Source: Bacteroidaceae bacterium (lineage in GTDB: Bacteria > Bacteroidota > Bacteroidia > Bacteroidales > Bacteroidaceae). From it: 44,687 nucleotides of DNA. The position numbers and the translations under genes were made by a program. Each line of letters starts with the position of its first letter. Positions within the stretch are counted from its first letter, which is position 1. The notes below the pieces were generated by a model, which made no database searches, was not told the origin of the DNA, and saw only the letters and a program-made list of their open reading frames with translations. Location of the stretch: contig JAKSIO010000017.1 in NCBI GenBank assembly GCA_024398785.1, positions 1 through 44,687 on the forward strand, read 5' to 3'. Positions 35,723-44,687 of this stretch are shown piece by piece.

Positions 35723-38107
35723 ATGAACAGATTCAATTACTTTTTCATGGCTGGTTTGTCCATGCTGCTTTGTACAAATGTAAAGGCTCAGGACAAACTT
35801 TATGACAACACGTTCCCTTTAAGTCAGGTTACACTGCTTGACGGCCCTTTCAAACACGCTCAGGATCTGAATGTAGAACATCTGCTCCAGTACGATGTTG
35901 ACCGTCTTCTGCAACCTTTCCTGAAAGAGGCCGGTCTTGAACCGAAAGCTCCTGCTTTCCCTAACTGGGCAGGCCTTGACGGCCATGTGGGCGGACATTA
36001 TCTTTCTGCGCTGGCTATCCATTATGCATCTACCGGAAACAAGGAGTGCAAGGAACGCATGGAATATATGCTTTCAGAACTTAAACGTGCACAGGATGCC
36101 AACGGAAACGGATATGTTGGTGGTGTACCGGACAGCAAGCGTGTCTTTTCCCAGGCAAAAGAAGGTAATATACAGGCAATACACAACCTGTGGGTCCCAT
36201 TGTATAATATTCACAAAATATATGCCGGTCTGCGCGATGCCTGGATGTACGGAGGTAGCGAACTTGCCAAAGAAATGTTCCTTAAACTGTGTGATTGGGG
36301 TATTGGAGAGTTTGGTGACTATACGGACGAACAGATGGAGCGCCTGCTGTCACAGGAGCATGGTGGAATAAACGAAGTATATGCTGATGCCTATGCAATA
36401 ACAGGTGATAACAAATATCTTGAATTTGCGGAGCGTCTCACTCATCACGAACTGTTTGACAGTATGCTGAAAGGTGTTGACAATCTGTCAAACAAACATG
36501 CAAACACCCAAGTCCCCAAAGTTGTAGGTTTTGCACGTGTTGCTGAACTTGCCAACGGTAAACAGCATGCTGATTACCTGAAGGCATCGGACTTTTTCTG
36601 GGACAGGGTTGCCAATTACCGTTCAATTGCTTTTGGAGGAAACTCGCGCCGCGAACATTTCCCGGCTGAAAGTGATTATGTAAGTTATACTGAAGAAAGG
36701 GAAGGGCCTGAATCATGCAATACCAACAACATGCTCAAGCTTACAGAGAATCTGTTCCGTATGGAGCAGCGTGTTGAATATGTGGATTTCTTTGAGAATG
36801 CCACATTCAACCATATTCTTTCAACCCAACACCCTGAACATGGAGGGTATGTGTATTTTACACCCGCCCGTCCGTCTCATTACCGTGTATATTCCCAGCC
36901 CAACCAGGGAATGTGGTGCTGTGTTGGAACCGGTATGGAAAATCATGGCAAGTACGGCGAATTCATATATACCCACAATGAAAACGGTCTGTATATAAAT
37001 TTGTTCATTGCTTCAAAACTGAACTGGAAAGAGAAAAAATTCTCTCTTGAACAGAATACGCAGTTTCCTTCAGAAGAAGGCTCAGTAATTACAATCACAT
37101 CCAGGAAAGCGATCAGGATGAAACTTCTGGTACGTTATCCGGGTTGGGTTAAGGAAGGAGAAATGCAGGTTGTGGTTGATGGCATAAATTACGCTGCAGA
37201 TAGCAAACCGGGTTCATATGTTGAGATTGAACGCAAATGGAAAAAAGGAGATTGTATAAATATCAAAACTCCCATGCATTTCACTACTGAGAAAATAGAC
37301 GGTGTTGACAATTATATTGCTATCAAACGCGGTCCTATTCTTCTTGGTGTAAAGACAAATACACGCGATATGAACGGATTGGTTGCCGATGATGGCCGTT
37401 GGTCACACATTGCAAGCGGTCCGCTGCAGTCTGCAGTAGAAGATGCTCCATTTATTGTGGCATCGCAGGAAGACATTGCCAATGCACTTGAAAATGCAAA
37501 AGAGATAGAAGGCAAACCATTCCATTATAATGTTAGCGGATTGTTTACAGGACAGTTTGCAACTGCTGAACTTGAACCATTCTATGGAATTCATGACAGC
37601 CGTTATTCAATATATTATCTCTGTATGACTGTTCAGGATTATGATGCATACGTTGAGGAACTGAAAGCAAGAGAGGCCGAAAGGCTGGCACTTGATGCAC
37701 GTACAATTGACGGACTTCAGACAGGAGAACAACAACCAGAGGTTGACCACCGTATGCAGCAGCAGGGCTCACAGAAAGGTAACTATCAGGGTGAAACATA
37801 TCGCGATGCCCGTGGCGGCTGGTTCCAGTATGAACTTGAAACAGGCGGACGTACAGACCTTACGCTTATGCTCCGCTATTGGGGAAACGAAACAGGCGGC
37901 AGACAATTCTCGATACTTATTGACGGAATGCCTGTTGCAAAAGAAAATATTGCCGGACGATGGAATAAAAGCCAGTTCTATAATGTGGAATATTCTATTC
38001 CAAAGTCGCTGCTTGAAGGTAAAAAGATAATTACAGTACGCTTTCAGGCAGATTCTCCACGAAATACTGTAGGTGGAATATACCGTGTAAGATTATTGAA
38101 ACCATAA
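35723..38107 (+). CDS. exported GH127/GH146-like beta-L-arabinofuranosidase
   Basis: The 794 residues comprise a signal peptide (about 1-22, NVKAQ), an (alpha/alpha)6 barrel beginning with PLSQVTLLDGPF and GHYLSALAIHYA, and beta-sandwich domains after about 450. The zinc/cysteine site of this clan is intact: Glu330 and Cys332 in GPESCNTNN, and the Cys399-Cys400 pair in GMWCCVGTGMENHG. The first of the pair corresponds to the nucleophilic Cys of the characterised GH127 enzyme. It should release terminal beta-L-arabinofuranose, found on plant hydroxyproline-rich glycoproteins and some pectic or arabinan chains. Residues 650-690 form a Glu/Gln-rich linker before a carbohydrate-binding-like C-terminal domain. 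It lies 12 bp before ettA. Confidence 0.9.
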   Translation: MNRFNYFFMAGLSMLLCTNVKAQDKLYDNTFPLSQVTLLDGPFKHAQDLNVEHLLQYDVDRLLQPFLKEAGLEPKAPAFPNWAGLDGHVGGHYLSALAIHYASTGNKECKERMEYMLSELKRAQDANGNGYVGGVPDSKRVFSQAKEGNIQAIHNLWVPLYNIHKIYAGLRDAWMYGGSELAKEMFLKLCDWGIGEFGDYTDEQMERLLSQEHGGINEVYADAYAITGDNKYLEFAERLTHHELFDSMLKGVDNLSNKHANTQVPKVVGFARVAELANGKQHADYLKASDFFWDRVANYRSIAFGGNSRREHFPAESDYVSYTEEREGPESCNTNNMLKLTENLFRMEQRVEYVDFFENATFNHILSTQHPEHGGYVYFTPARPSHYRVYSQPNQGMWCCVGTGMENHGKYGEFIYTHNENGLYINLFIASKLNWKEKKFSLEQNTQFPSEEGSVITITSRKAIRMKLLVRYPGWVKEGEMQVVVDGINYAADSKPGSYVEIERKWKKGDCINIKTPMHFTTEKIDGVDNYIAIKRGPILLGVKTNTRDMNGLVADDGRWSHIASGPLQSAVEDAPFIVASQEDIANALENAKEIEGKPFHYNVSGLFTGQFATAELEPFYGIHDSRYSIYYLCMTVQDYDAYVEELKAREAERLALDARTIDGLQTGEQQPEVDHRMQQQGSQKGNYQGETYRDARGGWFQYELETGGRTDLTLMLRYWGNETGGRQFSILIDGMPVAKENIAGRWNKSQFYNVEYSIPKSLLEGKKIITVRFQADSPRNTVGGIYRVRLLKP

Positions 38108-38119
38108 AATCAACAATAA

Positions 38120-41129
<3,010 letters not shown>

Positions 41130-41138
41130 GTACAATTA

Positions 41139-41169
41139 TTTGTTTTTAAGAAAAATTGTTCTACTTTTG
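41139..41169 (+). promoter_or_regulatory. promoter for the 37-residue membrane peptide
   Basis: TTTG (41139-41142), a 19 bp spacer and TACTTTTG (41162-41169) match the consensus fully. The ATG at 41192 is 22 bp downstream. Confidence 0.65.
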
Positions 41170-41191
41170 CGGTGACTGAAGTAATTAAATA

Positions 41192-41305
41192 ATGGATCAG
41201 CAACCAGTATTCAGGTCAAAGTCAACAGTTAAGAAAGTTGTTAAAGAGATTATATTTGCACTTGTAATAGGCGCATGTATAGCCATCGTTGCTTTGGGCA
41301 TGTAG
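41192..41305 (+). CDS. 37-residue single-pass membrane peptide
   Basis: ATG at 41192 to TAG at 41303-41305 encodes 37 residues. The first 18 are hydrophilic and basic (MDQQPVFRSKSTVKKVVKE). The last 18 are one hydrophobic segment (IIFALVIGACIAIVALGM) that ends the protein, giving a likely N-in, tail-anchored topology. It is bracketed by a full promoter match (41139-41169) and a strong terminator (41324-41360), which is the best evidence that it is a real one-gene unit. I do not recognise the family. It resembles in form other tiny Bacteroidales membrane peptides but has no motif to assign function. Confidence 0.7.
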   Translation: MDQQPVFRSKSTVKKVVKEIIFALVIGACIAIVALGM

Positions 41306-41323
41306 AACAATTAAATTCAATAT

Positions 41324-41360
41324 AGTCCCGTATTCCAAATGGAGTGCGGGACTTTTTTTT
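41324..41360 (+). terminator. rho-independent terminator
   Basis: AGTCCCG (41324-41330) pairs perfectly with CGGGACT (41347-41353), with a further small inner pairing TCC/GGA, and a run of T follows (to 41360). It ends the 37-residue gene's message. Confidence 0.85.
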
Positions 41361-41381
41361 CCGCAAAGCAATTAAGATCTT

Positions 41382-41918
41382 ATGATTATGCAGATAATAG
41401 AAACAGAACGGTTGATTTTGAGGCCTTGGCGTGAATCCGATGCCGGGGCACTGTTCAAGTATGCATCGGACCCGGATGTGGGCCCGCGCGCAGGCTGGCC
41501 GCCGCACAGGTCGGTGGAAGAAAGCCTTGAACTGATCAGGACCGTGTTCAGCGGTGAAGGAATGTGGGCCGTGGAACTGAAGGGAACAGACGAAGCCATT
41601 GGCTGCGTGGGCTATCTTCCGGCATCGGCCTCGAATCTGGAAATTGGAGAAGACCAGTGTGAGGTGGGCTACTGGATTGCAAAGCCGTACTGGGGCAAAG
41701 GCATCTGCACGGAGGCAATGCGTGCTGTGGTGGATTACTGCTTCAACGTAAAAGGCTTCTCAGTGCTATGGGGAGATTATTTCCCGGAGAATCCGGCATC
41801 GGGCCGTGTGATGGAGAAATGCGGCTTTACCGATACCGGCCGTCAGGTACTGTGTCCGAACCTGGAAGTTGGCGGCGACAAGCCAGTTAGAGTAATGAGA
41901 CTTGATTACGCAATATGA
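41382..41918 (+). CDS. GNAT (RimJ/RimL-type) N-acetyltransferase
   Basis: The 178 residues fit the RimJ/RimL subgroup of GNAT enzymes: ETERLILRPWRESD at the start, the acetyl-CoA pyrophosphate loop YWGKGICTEAM in the middle, and NPASGRVMEKCGFTDTG near the end. It transfers acetyl from acetyl-CoA to an amine, with an unknown acceptor. A second in-frame ATG at 41388 is equally possible as start. Third-position GC is clearly higher than in the polysaccharide genes upstream. It overlaps the VOC gene by 4 bp, so both are translated from one message. No clear promoter is seen between the terminator and its start. Confidence 0.88.
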   Translation: MIMQIIETERLILRPWRESDAGALFKYASDPDVGPRAGWPPHRSVEESLELIRTVFSGEGMWAVELKGTDEAIGCVGYLPASASNLEIGEDQCEVGYWIAKPYWGKGICTEAMRAVVDYCFNVKGFSVLWGDYFPENPASGRVMEKCGFTDTGRQVLCPNLEVGGDKPVRVMRLDYAI

Positions 41919-42319
41919 ACAAAAGATTTACATTCAACACAATCGCTCTTTTTACAAGAGCCAACAAACCAATCGTGGATTTCTATACCAAGGTGTTCGG
42001 ATTTACGACCGATTGGGATGGGATCCAGCCAAATGTAGAAATGAGACTTGACGATATGCGCATCCTTCTGTTTCCGCGCAAAGAATTTGAAAAGATGGCG
42101 TCAATATCCTTTACCTATCCCAAAGACATCAACGGAACGATGGAAATCTCGTTGGATGTACCTGCTTACGCTGATGTCGACAGGGAATTCAAATTCGCTG
42201 TCGAAATGGGTGCCAAGCCTGTTCTTGAGCCGACAACCGAACCCTGGGGCCAGCGCACCTGCTATATTGCGGACCCAGACGGAAATCTCATCGAAATTTC
42301 TTCATTTTCAAAGAAATAG
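41915..42319 (+). CDS. VOC (glyoxalase/bleomycin-resistance fold) family protein
   Basis: The 134 residues form a VOC-fold metalloenzyme-like or ligand-binding protein: FTFNTIALFTRANKP at the start, VDFYTKVFGF, and the C-terminal WGQRTCYIADPDGNLIEISSF with the typical Glu metal ligand. The N-terminal His metal ligand is not evident (NTIALF), which points to a binding rather than a lyase role. It overlaps the GNAT gene by 4 bp (ATGA). The pairing of a GNAT and a VOC protein is often seen in small detoxification units. Substrate unknown. Confidence 0.85.
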   Translation: MNKRFTFNTIALFTRANKPIVDFYTKVFGFTTDWDGIQPNVEMRLDDMRILLFPRKEFEKMASISFTYPKDINGTMEISLDVPAYADVDREFKFAVEMGAKPVLEPTTEPWGQRTCYIADPDGNLIEISSFSKK

Positions 42320-42371
42320 GAAGGACAACTTGTCGAAGACTGCACAATGCCCAACCGGTGCTCAGCGGCAA

Positions 42372-42728
42372 TCATTGTTTGGCGGCCATGCAACCCAGGG
42401 CAGTGCAGATTATGCAGAGAGCCATGGTGCCAAGCATGTAGAGTGCGGCAGCACCGTATCGGCCCTGCTGGAGCAGAGTAACCGATTGCATTGAAAATGT
42501 GCTGAATGTGGTGAATCCGCCACACAAACCTACAGTTGCGAACAACAGCATGGGACTTTGCTGGAACATACTGACCAGCATGCCCATTATGAATGAACCA
42601 ATTACATTTGTAAGCAGTGTTCCTACATTGGAAGACCAGTGCAGGAACGTGAACAACAATGTTATGCCGTATCTGAGCATTGCGCCGGTAGCACCGCCAA
42701 GTCCTACAAGAAGAATGTTTTTGATCAT
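42372..42728 (-). CDS. crcB: fluoride channel CrcB/Fluc
   Basis: The 118-residue four-helix membrane protein has GGATGAMLRYG near the start, TLLTNVIGSFIMG in the second helix and the diagnostic GGFTTFSTFS. It acts as a dimeric fluoride exporter. A single full-length gene fits the homodimer form. It lies 29 bp after the esterase gene on the same strand, so no fluoride riboswitch fits upstream. Gene ends face the VOC gene. Confidence 0.94.
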   Translation of the reverse strand: MIKNILLVGLGGATGAMLRYGITLLFTFLHWSSNVGTLLTNVIGSFIMGMLVSMFQQSPMLLFATVGLCGGFTTFSTFSMQSVTLLQQGRYGAAALYMLGTMALCIICTALGCMAAKQ

Positions 42729-42757
42729 GTTACAAAATTTACTTGTACAGCATTAAA

Positions 42758-43915
42758 TCACTTGAACAGGGTTTGTGCAAAGTCTTTGAAAGACTTTCGC
42801 CATACCTGCCACTCATGATCGCCCGGGTATGAGTGGAATGTAACCTTCACTCCGGCGTCTTTCATCTTGCTGGCAATGTTCTTGGTGTGGCTTATGCGCG
42901 GATCCTGCTCGCCGCAGCTAAGGAAGAAACTGTCGAACTGGCTGTTGAAGTTTTTTGTGTCGGTCAGAATGCCAGGAACCTCTTTTTCAAGATCGAAATT
43001 GGCGGCTTGGCTTATGCCACCGAACATTCCTGTAGAGAATACACCTACATTTGCAAATATCTGTGGTGAACGCAGACCAAGGTAGAATGCCTGACCGCCA
43101 CCCATGGACAGACCGCAGATGGCGCGGTTCTTGCGATTTGCCTTTACGCGGAAATTCTTTTCAACAAATGGAATTACATTTTCTGTCATCTCTTTAAGGA
43201 ACGGTTGCATTCCGTTCCAGCTGTATCCGCCCATACCACCTGACTGGAGGTTGCTGTTGGCACAAACCACAATCATTGGTACAGCTTTGCCCTGAGCAAT
43301 AAGATTGTCCATAATATTAGCTGCACGGCCCTGTTCAACCCATCCGGTGTGGTCCTCGCCGCCACCGTGCTGGATATATACTACGGGGTAACTGCTTTTT
43401 GATTCGTTGTAGCCGGCAGGGGTGTAGATACACAGCGGACGCCAGCATTTTTCCTGATCTGACCAGTAGTTTACCTTGCGCACATCGCCATGCGGAACAT
43501 CTTGCACCTCGAAATCTTCACAGCCTTCTTCCTTTATTTCAATGGCGCTCGATACACGGCTGCATCCGTAGAACGAGTAACTTGCAGGGTCGGCAACAGA
43601 AACGCCGTCAACAATCAACGAATAATAGTGGAAGCCAGGCACCTGAGGCGCTGTAGTAACGCTCCATACACCATTATCACCTTTTGTCATATCGTATTTC
43701 TTACCGCCAAGATCTATCTGCAGGCTGCTTGCGGCAGCAGCGTTTGTCTGGAACATCACGCTTCCGTCTGCAAGCACTCTTGGGAAACCGTTGCGGTTTA
43801 TGTTTGTGACAGGGGAGTATGATCCTTCAGGAAAATTCACTCTTGGCATTCTCTGGGCCGATGCCACCATACATACGGCGAATGCCGCTGCAATTGTCAA
43901 TGTTATATGTTTCAT
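42758..43915 (-). CDS. exported CE1-type esterase
   Basis: The 385-residue protein has a signal peptide (about 1-21, VASAQ), an E-set/CBM48-like domain (about 40-115) and a CE1 esterase domain. The oxyanion loop is YIQHGGGE, the nucleophile Ser270 in CGLSMGGGQ, and His367 in PGDHEWQVW. It is clearly paralogous to the gene at 39840-41129 (shared GFHYYxLxxDGxSVxDPxSxxxYG and PHGxxR motifs) but has a short SGGMGGYSWNG loop in place of the repeat insert. Expected function is removal of acetyl or feruloyl groups from plant polysaccharide. It has its own promoter and is followed by crcB. Confidence 0.9.
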   Translation of the reverse strand: MKHITLTIAAAFAVCMVASAQRMPRVNFPEGSYSPVTNINRNGFPRVLADGSVMFQTNAAAASSLQIDLGGKKYDMTKGDNGVWSVTTAPQVPGFHYYSLIVDGVSVADPASYSFYGCSRVSSAIEIKEEGCEDFEVQDVPHGDVRKVNYWSDQEKCWRPLCIYTPAGYNESKSSYPVVYIQHGGGEDHTGWVEQGRAANIMDNLIAQGKAVPMIVVCANSNLQSGGMGGYSWNGMQPFLKEMTENVIPFVEKNFRVKANRKNRAICGLSMGGGQAFYLGLRSPQIFANVGVFSTGMFGGISQAANFDLEKEVPGILTDTKNFNSQFDSFFLSCGEQDPRISHTKNIASKMKDAGVKVTFHSYPGDHEWQVWRKSFKDFAQTLFK

Positions 43916-43947
43916 TTTTCTTAGTTATCTGTTATAGATTTCTGTTG

Positions 43948-43979
43948 CGAATGTACTTATATTTTGCACTCTTCCCAAA
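43948..43979 (-). promoter_or_regulatory. promoter for the minus-strand esterase
   Basis: On the minus strand TTTG (43976-43979), a 20 bp spacer and TACATTCG (43948-43955, seven of eight matches) lie 32 bp before the ATG. Confidence 0.5.
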
Positions 43980-44010
43980 CAAATCCATCAGAATCCTCCG
44001 AACTGCCGCC

Positions 44011-44053
44011 GCGCCGAACAGGGGACACGCCGAACAGCGCCGAACAGGGGACA
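44011..44053 (+). repeat. short direct repeat, GCGCCGAACAGGGGACA
   Basis: The 17 bp sequence occurs at 44011-44027 and 44037-44053 (26 bp period), with a partial copy (CGCCGAACA) between them at 44028-44036. The second copy runs into GGTTCCG. Confidence 0.85.
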
Positions 44054-44088
44054 GGTTCCGTTCATCCACTTTTCCAGTTGGCCATTTG

Positions 44089-44219
44089 TTTGTATTTGGA
44101 TATATGCGTATCGGACGCTCGCAGTTAGCGCTGCCGCTAACCTGCTTTGCTGCCGTCTTCTTTACATTTGTATTCGGATATATGCGTATCGGACGCTCGC
44201 AGTTAGCGCTACCGCTAAC
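44089..44219 (+). repeat. 53 bp direct repeat pair with hairpin
   Basis: Copies at 44089-44141 and 44167-44219 differ at two positions and are offset by 78 bp. Each ends with a perfect 7 bp stem, GTTAGCG/CGCTAAC, around a 4-base loop (CTGC or CTAC). Each contains ATATGCGTATCGGACGCTCG. Confidence 0.9.
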
Positions 44220-44365
44220 TAACTGCTCGTCCCTCCCAAAAGTTAGTCTTGCTTCGCTTTGAAAAGCGGGCTTTTCACGCTCATCAAGACTATCTTCCGG
44301 GCCCCTCCCGCTCACCTCAGAGCGGGTTCTGAGGGTCCTCCACGTATATATCCAAACACTTTTCT

Positions 44366-44687
44366 GGTGTTCTGAAGGCACCAGCAGCAGTATTCAAATT
44401 GGAACGTGTGCAAATTCCCGGTCATTTGAGAACGTTCGGCCTCTGCAAGTGGCGATGGTGTGCAGAATGGCGGGCGTTTGAGAACGTTCGGGCAAAGAAA
44501 ATACCGTCACCCCGTCCACAGGGTGTTCTGAAGGCACCAGCAGCAGTATTCAAATTGGAACGTGTGCAAATCCCCGGCCATTTGAGAACGGTCGGCCTGT
44601 GAGAATGGCGATGGTGTGCAGAATGGCGGGGTTTTGAGAACGTTCGGGCAACGAGAATACCGTCACCCCGTCCAGAGGGTACTGTGA
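44366..44687 (+). repeat. 156 bp tandem repeat with internal 52 bp spacing
   Basis: Copy 1 is 44366-44521 and copy 2 is 44522 to about 44677, roughly 90 per cent alike by eye. The motif TTTGAGAACGTTCGG occurs at 44425, 44477, 44581 (one mismatch) and 44633, so spacings are 52, 104 and 52 bp. It contains the palindrome GAACGTTC. Copy 1 begins with a CTGGTG/CACCAG hairpin (44364-44384). The array may continue beyond the window. Confidence 0.9.

Larger units (their letters stand above)
43980..44687. other. gene-free repeat field
   Basis: Over 700 bases have no convincing gene. Frames remain open in several phases because stop codons are rare in the GC-rich repeats, but the encoded peptides merely repeat with the DNA. 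The stretch holds a 17 bp repeat, a 53 bp repeat pair, imperfect inverted ends, and a 156 bp tandem repeat that reaches the window edge. GC is visibly above that of the flanking genes. Confidence 0.8.

Noticed and set aside
42729..42757. Fluoride riboswitch upstream of crcB
   Set aside because: Only 29 bp separate crcB from the upstream esterase gene and no riboswitch core sequence is seen.
43932..44381. Open minus-strand frame of about 149 codons across the repeat field
   Set aside because: Its product repeats only because the DNA repeats, it overlaps the esterase promoter, and the plus-strand frame over the same DNA is also open. No start context or domain supports it.
44399..44602. Open plus-strand frame in the 156 bp repeat
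   Set aside because: It follows the tandem unit; 156 is divisible by three so any open phase stays open. No ribosome-binding site or known domain.
44366..44687. CRISPR-like array
   Set aside because: Repeated cores are 15 bp, and the sequences between them are themselves repeated between units, so there are no unique spacers. No cas gene is nearby.

Overview
The window looks like chromosomal DNA of a Bacteroidales bacterium, most probably Prevotella-like. GC is in the mid 40s by eye. Most transcription units with room upstream carry the Bacteroidetes promoter pattern (TTG or TTTG, a 19-21 bp spacer, then TAnnTTTG). Many products are exported lipoproteins or Sec-exported hydrolases. Several local gene orders are familiar from this order: ileS-traR/dksA-lspA-DUF4296, TamL-like barrel next to an MBL-fold hydrolase with a divergent SpoU methylase, and aspartokinase-lysA. 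No tRNA, rRNA, CRISPR array, transposase or prophage gene was found.

Layout. 1-5353: the 3' end of a large surface protein, a 43-residue peptide gene, and two divergent exported-esterase units (lipoprotein plus PHB-depolymerase-like esterase on minus; carboxylesterase B plus exported split-barrel flavin protein on plus). 5365-11406: rnhB, a LolE/FtsX-type permease, a YggS-type PLP protein and a tandem pair of acyl-CoA synthetase paralogues. 11415-19176: eight tightly packed minus-strand genes, read hisH-hisA-hisF-hisIE-ftsE-lysC-lysA-lepA. 19321-28740: ileS, a DksA-type zinc protein, lspA, a DUF4296 lipoprotein, a SpoU rRNA/tRNA methylase, a TamA-like outer-membrane lipoprotein and an MBL-fold hydrolase. 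28866-30206: nhaA.

30318-41129 is the accessory part of most interest. It is a five-gene plus-strand unit: a two-headed CE1-type esterase, a GH2 beta-galactosidase-like enzyme, a GH127/GH146-like beta-L-arabinofuranosidase, the ribosome factor EttA and another CE1-type esterase carrying a Gly/Pro/Gln tandem-repeat insert. A fourth CE1-type esterase gene lies at 42758-43915 on minus, followed by crcB. The enzymes fit removal of acyl and arabinose/galactose side groups from plant cell-wall polysaccharide in the periplasm or at the cell surface. No SusC/SusD pair or regulator is in view. A 37-residue membrane peptide gene with its own promoter and terminator lies at 41192-41305.

43916-44687 has no convincing gene. 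It is a nested repeat field (a 53 bp repeat with hairpins, a 156 bp tandem repeat with internal 52 bp spacing, and imperfect inverted ends) and continues past the window edge.

All residue numbers, motif counts and promoter calls were made by eye. Family assignments rest on motif recognition, not on database searches.
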